In this document: positions 5,753-10,106 of the stretch, one piece after another | Position numbering within the stretch: position 1 is the stretch's first letter | How the letters are laid out: each line of letters opens with the position of its first letter | Origin: Alphaproteobacteria bacterium | GTDB taxonomy: Bacteria > Pseudomonadota > Alphaproteobacteria > Sphingomonadales > Sphingomonadaceae | Reading direction: 5' to 3' | NCBI GenBank assembly: GCA_016650315.1 | Contig: JAENVZ010000274.1 | Span: forward strand, 1-10,106 | Length of the DNA stretch: 10,106 nucleotides | Made by a program: the position numbers and the translations under genes | Notes under the pieces: model-generated | What the model was told of the DNA's origin: nothing | Databases searched by the model: none | The model's input: only the letters and a program-made list of their open reading frames with translations

Positions 5753-8371
5753 ATGATGCTTGCTGCTGATTCACACTCCTTCCCTTCCAGGCGCCCCGAA
5801 TGGCTCATCGCGCTTGGTTTGGCCGAAGATTCAGATAGTCTGGATTCGGGCTGGCTGTCTGATTCCATTCAGTTCACATCGGGTCTGTGGCCGGCTGTCC
5901 TGCTGGCCCGCTATTGCGCCGTGTTGCTGACGCTGGCCCTCAATCCGCTCTACCTGAATATTTGGCCCATGATGATCCTGGCGATGCTGCTGCTTGGCGA
6001 CATATCGGCCTGGATAGGTTTGCGGAGTCAATGGGCCAAAGCCAATCCTCCCTATCTGCGGCTGAGGCTGTTAGGACCGGCAATGGCCGTTTCTGCAATG
6101 GCATGCGTTCTTCTGTTCGCTTCCATCCATCAGGAATCGGTACATCTGACGAGTATTGCAGGACCCGTCATGGCAATGGGTCTGAGCATCATGACGCTCA
6201 TCATCCTGTCGGGTCAAAGACTGCTGGTCCTTGGCCATCTTATTGGTGCGACAATAGGTATCGCACTGTCTGTCCGGGGCCTGCCGGCCTTGCTCGTCTC
6301 ATTTGCCTTTCTGGCGGTAGCAACAATCCTCATATTGATGCAGGCGCGCCGCGACTTGCAGACAATGATGCGAAGAAGGGGCGCAATAGCACGGGGCGAA
6401 CGCGCAGAACTGTTGCTTGCAGAGCATGAACGGACAGGCAAGGGCTGGTTCTGGGAAACCGATAGCCAAGGCGCACTGACCTATGTGTCCGATTCGCTCG
6501 TCACAACGTTGGGCGTCGAAATGCAGCAGCTCATTGGCCGAGCATTGATCGACCTTGTTGTCGGCAAAGATAAAAACGGTTCTGAGGAGCGCACGCTTGG
6601 CTTTTACCTGTCATCGCGCACGGCTTTTTCCGACATCGTTATGTGGGCAACGTGCGAGGATGGAGAGCGCTGGTGGTCTATTTCGGGTCAACCGATCTAC
6701 CGTAAATCCGGTCGGTTCAGTGGATTTCGCGGCAGCGGAACCGATCTGACTGAAATGCGGCAATCGCAGGCGCAAGTCGCTCGCCTCGCCCAGTTCGACG
6801 AATTAACCGGCCTTGCGAACCGCGGGCAAATGCACGCTCTCCTGGAAACACTCATCAAGGGCCAGCCGGGCCGACCGGGAGCATGCGCCTTGCTCCTGCT
6901 TGATCTCGACCGCTTCAAAACCATCAACGATTCGCTGGGTCATCAGGTTGGCGACGCTTTATTGCGTCAAGTTGCACAGCGGCTGGAAAAATTGATCGGG
7001 CCAAAGGGCCATATCGGACGGCATGGCGGTGACGAATTTCAGGTGCTTTTACCCAACGCGCATACCCATCAAGCCCTTTCGGACATAGCGCGCGCCGTTA
7101 TCACCAGCCTGTCACAACCCTATATGATCGATGGCAGCAAGGTTGTTATCGGTGCGACTGTAGGCATTGCCGTCGCACCGGGAGACGGGACCACGTCAAA
7201 GGAGCTTATCCGCAACGCCGACCTTGCGCTCCATTCCGCCAGGGCGGATGGATATGGACTCTACCGCTTCTATAAAGCTGCCATGCACAAGACTGCGGAG
7301 GACCGGCGACAGCTTGAACATGACCTGCGTGAGGCACTGGCCAATGGCGGCCTGCATCTAGGCTATCAGCCGGTCGTTTGCGCGGCCACGGAACAGATCA
7401 GCGGTTTCGAGGCGCTGCTGCGCTGGACGCATCCCATTCGCGGCGACATTTCGCCTGCGCTGTTCATCCCGATTGCCGAAGAGGCCGGCCTGATCATGCA
7501 GATCGGCGAATGGGCCTTGCGCACGGCCTGTCATGAGGTGGCCTCCTGGCCCGGCGATGTCCGGGTGGCGGTCAATGTATCGCCGATCCAGTTCGCCAAT
7601 CCCTCGCTTCCCGCATTGGTAATGAGCGCGCTTGCATCGGCGCAGCTTGCCCCCGAGCGCCTGGAGCTTGAAATCACGGAGAGCGTGTTCCTGAACGACA
7701 GCGCGGATACAGACGCGATGTTCGCCAACCTAAAGCGGCTGGGCGTCCGCCTGGTGCTCGACGATTTCGGCACCGGCTATTCCAGTTTGGGCTATTTGAA
7801 GAAAGCGCCTTTCGACAAGATCAAAATCGACCAGAGCTTCGTGCGCGGCGCGGCTATTGCCGGCAACCGCAACGCCGCCATTATCAAGGCCATCGTCTCT
7901 CTGGCCGAAGCGCTGGGCATGGACACCACGGCCGAGGGCGCGGAAACCCATGACGAGTTGAATCTCATCCGTTCGCTTGGCTGTTCGCATATCCAGGGCT
8001 TCATTTATGGCAAAGCCATGACCGCAGCGCAGGCATTGGAGCATCTTGGCGGTGGCGAGGGGCTGGCTGTCGCGTCGGGATTCCAGAATGGACGTGAGGA
8101 CCGGCGGACGATGCTGCGTTCCACAACACTGCGTCACAATGGCCATGCCTATCCTGCGCGCATCCGCAATATCTCAGGTGGCGGTGCATTGCTGGAGGGA
8201 TTATGGAATATTCCGGCAGGCGCGCAATTCACCGTTGACCTGGCCGATGACTATCAGGTCGAAGCGACAGTGCGCTGGTGCTTTGAGGATCGGTGCGGCA
8301 TTCAGTTTGTCGATGCCATCGACCTCAGCCTCCTTGCGCCTGCCCGTCCTGTCTTGCGCAAGGCTGGCTAA
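5753..8371 (+). CDS. Membrane PAS-GGDEF-EAL-PilZ cyclic-di-GMP signalling protein
   Basis: This large inner-membrane protein (872 residues from this start) combines c-di-GMP synthesis, breakdown and binding modules. About six hydrophobic segments lie between residues 45 and 196, then a PAS/PAC sensor at about 220-335 ([19 protein letters not shown]). The GGDEF cyclase domain begins at DELTGLANR (349) and has [14 protein letters not shown] and an intact GGDEF at 425-429; no RxxD inhibitory site is present (GPKG instead). The EAL phosphodiesterase domain keeps its key residues: E553 of EALLRW, N608, E643 (ITES), D670/D671 ([10 protein letters not shown]), K691 (KIDQSF), E728 and Q748. The C-terminus is a PilZ domain with RTMLR (785-789) and NISGGG (806-811), its c-di-GMP-binding motifs. 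The start is uncertain: ATG at 5753 or 5756 has a weak AGG upstream; 5738 and 5627 are longer in-frame options with none. lepA follows after 45 bases. Confidence 0.93.
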   Translation: MMLAADSHSFPSRRPEWLIALGLAEDSDSLDSGWLSDSIQFTSGLWPAVLLARYCAVLLTLALNPLYLNIWPMMILAMLLLGDISAWIGLRSQWAKANPPYLRLRLLGPAMAVSAMACVLLFASIHQESVHLTSIAGPVMAMGLSIMTLIILSGQRLLVLGHLIGATIGIALSVRGLPALLVSFAFLAVATILILMQARRDLQTMMRRRGAIARGERAELLLAEHERTGKGWFWETDSQGALTYVSDSLVTTLGVEMQQLIGRALIDLVVGKDKNGSEERTLGFYLSSRTAFSDIVMWATCEDGERWWSISGQPIYRKSGRFSGFRGSGTDLTEMRQSQAQVARLAQFDELTGLANRGQMHALLETLIKGQPGRPGACALLLLDLDRFKTINDSLGHQVGDALLRQVAQRLEKLIGPKGHIGRHGGDEFQVLLPNAHTHQALSDIARAVITSLSQPYMIDGSKVVIGATVGIAVAPGDGTTSKELIRNADLALHSARADGYGLYRFYKAAMHKTAEDRRQLEHDLREALANGGLHLGYQPVVCAATEQISGFEALLRWTHPIRGDISPALFIPIAEEAGLIMQIGEWALRTACHEVASWPGDVRVAVNVSPIQFANPSLPALVMSALASAQLAPERLELEITESVFLNDSADTDAMFANLKRLGVRLVLDDFGTGYSSLGYLKKAPFDKIKIDQSFVRGAAIAGNRNAAIIKAIVSLAEALGMDTTAEGAETHDELNLIRSLGCSHIQGFIYGKAMTAAQALEHLGGGEGLAVASGFQNGREDRRTMLRSTTLRHNGHAYPARIRNISGGGALLEGLWNIPAGAQFTVDLADDYQVEATVRWCFEDRCGIQFVDAIDLSLLAPARPVLRKAG

Positions 8372-8416
8372 GGAAGAATGCTGACAGGGTGATGGCTTGC
8401 TGCTATCGGGCGGCAA

Positions 8417-10106
8417 TGAACGACCGCAGCACGATACGCAACTTTTCCATTATCGCTCATATCGATCACGGCAAGTCGACTCTGGCGGACCGGCTGATTC
8501 AGCGGTGCGGCGGTCTGACTGACCGGGAAATGTCGGCGCAAGTCCTTGATAATATGGATATTGAAAAGGAACGCGGCATCACGATCAAGGCGCAGACGGT
8601 GCGCCTGAATTATACCGCGAAAGACGGAATCACCTATGAACTGAACCTGATGGACACACCGGGCCATGTCGACTTCGCCTATGAAGTATCGCGCTCCCTT
8701 GCCGCGTGCGAGGGCGCGCTGCTGGTCGTCGATGCCGCGCAGGGGGTAGAAGCGCAGACTCTGGCCAATGTCTATCAGTCGATCGAGCATGACCATGAAA
8801 TCCTGCCCGTCATCAACAAGATCGACCTGCCCGCCGCAGAACCGGAAAAGGTGCGGCATGAGATCGAGGATATTATCGGCCTGGATGCGTCCGAAGCGGT
8901 GCTGGCGTCGGCAAAATCGGGCATTGGCATCGACGACATACTCGAACAGATCGTCAAGAAAATCCCCCCGCCCAAGGGCGACCGCGATGCCCCGCTGGAG
9001 GCGATGCTGGTCGATTCGTGGTACGACCCGTATCTGGGCGTTGTCATCTTGGTGCGCGTCATCAACGGCGTCATCAAAAAGGGTCTGGGCGTCAAGTTCA
9101 TGAATGCGGGCACCGAGCATTTGATCGACCGCGTCGGCTGCATGAGGCCCAAGATCGAGCAGTTGCCCGAACTTGGCCCCGGCGAAATCGGCTTCATCAC
9201 CGCGCAGATCAAGGAAGTCGCGCAAACGATGGTCGGCGACACCATCACCACGGTCAAAAACCCCGCCGCAAAGGCGCTGCCGGGGTTCAAGCAGGTCCAG
9301 CCGGTCGTATTTTGCGGCTTGTTTCCCGTCGATGCGGCGGATTTTGAGAAACTGCGCGATTCCATTTCCAAACTGCGCCTCAATGACGCCAGCTTCAGTT
9401 TCGAAATGGAAACCAGCGCCGCATTGGGTTTCGGCTTTCGCTGCGGGTTCCTGGGCCTCCTTCATCTGGAGATCATACAGGAGCGGCTGACCCGCGAATA
9501 TGACCTGGACCTGATCACCACCGCGCCCAGCGTGGTCTATGAAATCCACATGAACGACGGGTCGATCAAGCAATTGCACAACCCCGCCGACATGCCGGAG
9601 GCCAATTATATCGATTTCATCGAGGAACCCTGGATCGAAGCGGTGATCTACGTTCCCGACGAATATCTCGGCTCCATCCTGAAACTATGTCAGGACCGAC
9701 GCGGCATTCAGAAGAACCTGACCTATGTCGGTGGCCGGGCGCAAATCACCTATGAATTGCCGCTCAATGAAGTCGTATTCGATTTCTACGACCGGTTGAA
9801 AAGCATCAGCCGCGGCTATGCCAGCTTCGATTATCACCAGATCGGCCACCGCGAGGGCGATCTGGTCAAAATGAGCATCCTTGTGAACAATGAGCCGGTC
9901 GACGCGCTCAGCATGATCGTCCACCGCGGTACGGCGGAAGCGCGCGGACGCGGCATGTGCGAACGGTTAAAGGACCTGATCCCCCGCCACCTGTTCAAGA
10001 TCCCGATTCAGGCGGCGATCGGTGGCAAGGTGATCGCCCGCGAGACGATCGCGGCATTGCGCAAGGACGTGACCGCCAAATGCTATGGCGGCGACATCAG
10101 CCGCAA
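8417..10106 (+). CDS. lepA: Elongation factor 4 (translational GTPase LepA), truncated by window end
   Basis: The first 563 codons of LepA/EF4, a ribosome-associated GTPase that acts on stalled or mistranslocated elongation complexes. The GTPase domain shows G1 AHIDHGKST (14-22), G2 ERGITIKAQ (52-60), G3 DTPGH (80-84), G4 NKID (134-137) and G5 SAK near 163. After the beta-barrel domain ([13 protein letters not shown]) come the EF-G-like domains with [20 protein letters not shown], and the LepA-specific C-terminal domain with [19 protein letters not shown] and the CYGGDISR stretch at the edge. The family is usually about 600 residues, so roughly 35-40 residues are missing and the gene appears intact. 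The start [19 protein letters not shown] fits the family; the ribosome site is weak (GGGCGG, 4-5 bases before the ATG). The 45-base gap after the c-di-GMP gene shows no terminator, so read-through from it is possible. Confidence 0.97.

Noticed and set aside
8368..9579. A 403-codon open frame on the minus strand opposite lepA
   Set aside because: It lies fully antisense to a clear lepA gene, and its translation (rich in D, H, Q and R, with no recognisable domain) is what GC-rich codon bias produces on the complementary strand.

Overview
The window reads as a chromosomal segment of an alphaproteobacterium, most likely a sphingomonad (Sphingobium/Sphingomonas type). This rests on GC-rich coding, the style of the SdhB, ZapE and LepA proteins, and a pair of short hairpin repeats (CCTGCGAAAGCAGG core) of a kind I associate with this group. 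The assignment is from recalled protein style, not from a search.

Layout, left to right. (1) At 1-1374 on the minus strand, two overlapping genes belong to surface-polysaccharide synthesis: a protein resembling CDP-glycerol glycerophosphotransferases, and after an ATGA overlap the N-terminus of a polysaccharide flippase that runs off the left edge. (2) At 1375-1568 lies a short divergent promoter region. (3) At 1569-3927 on the plus strand is a tightly packed set: sdhB (iron-sulfur subunit of succinate dehydrogenase), a PaaI-type hotdog thioesterase and zapE (AFG1-like P-loop ATPase). They are joined by 4-base stop/start overlaps (TTGA, then GTGA), so they are probably one translationally coupled operon. 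sdhC, sdhD and sdhA are not next to sdhB. (4) At 3928-4089, between convergent genes, lie two inverted hairpin repeats. (5) At 4090-5385 on the minus strand is an adrenodoxin-reductase-type ferredoxin-NADP+ reductase. (6) At 5386-5752 is a visibly AT-rich divergent intergenic region. (7) At 5753-8371 is a large membrane-bound c-di-GMP protein with the order 6 TM, PAS, GGDEF, EAL, PilZ. (8) From 8417 to the right edge is lepA (elongation factor 4), cut about 35-40 residues before its usual end.

Most of the window is housekeeping: respiration, redox, translation and cell-division-associated functions. The most distinctive items are the GGDEF-EAL-PilZ fusion, the paired inverted repeats and the split of sdhB from the other sdh genes. 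I see no CRISPR array, transposase, tRNA, rRNA or defence-type gene, and nothing that supports a wholly new multi-gene system.
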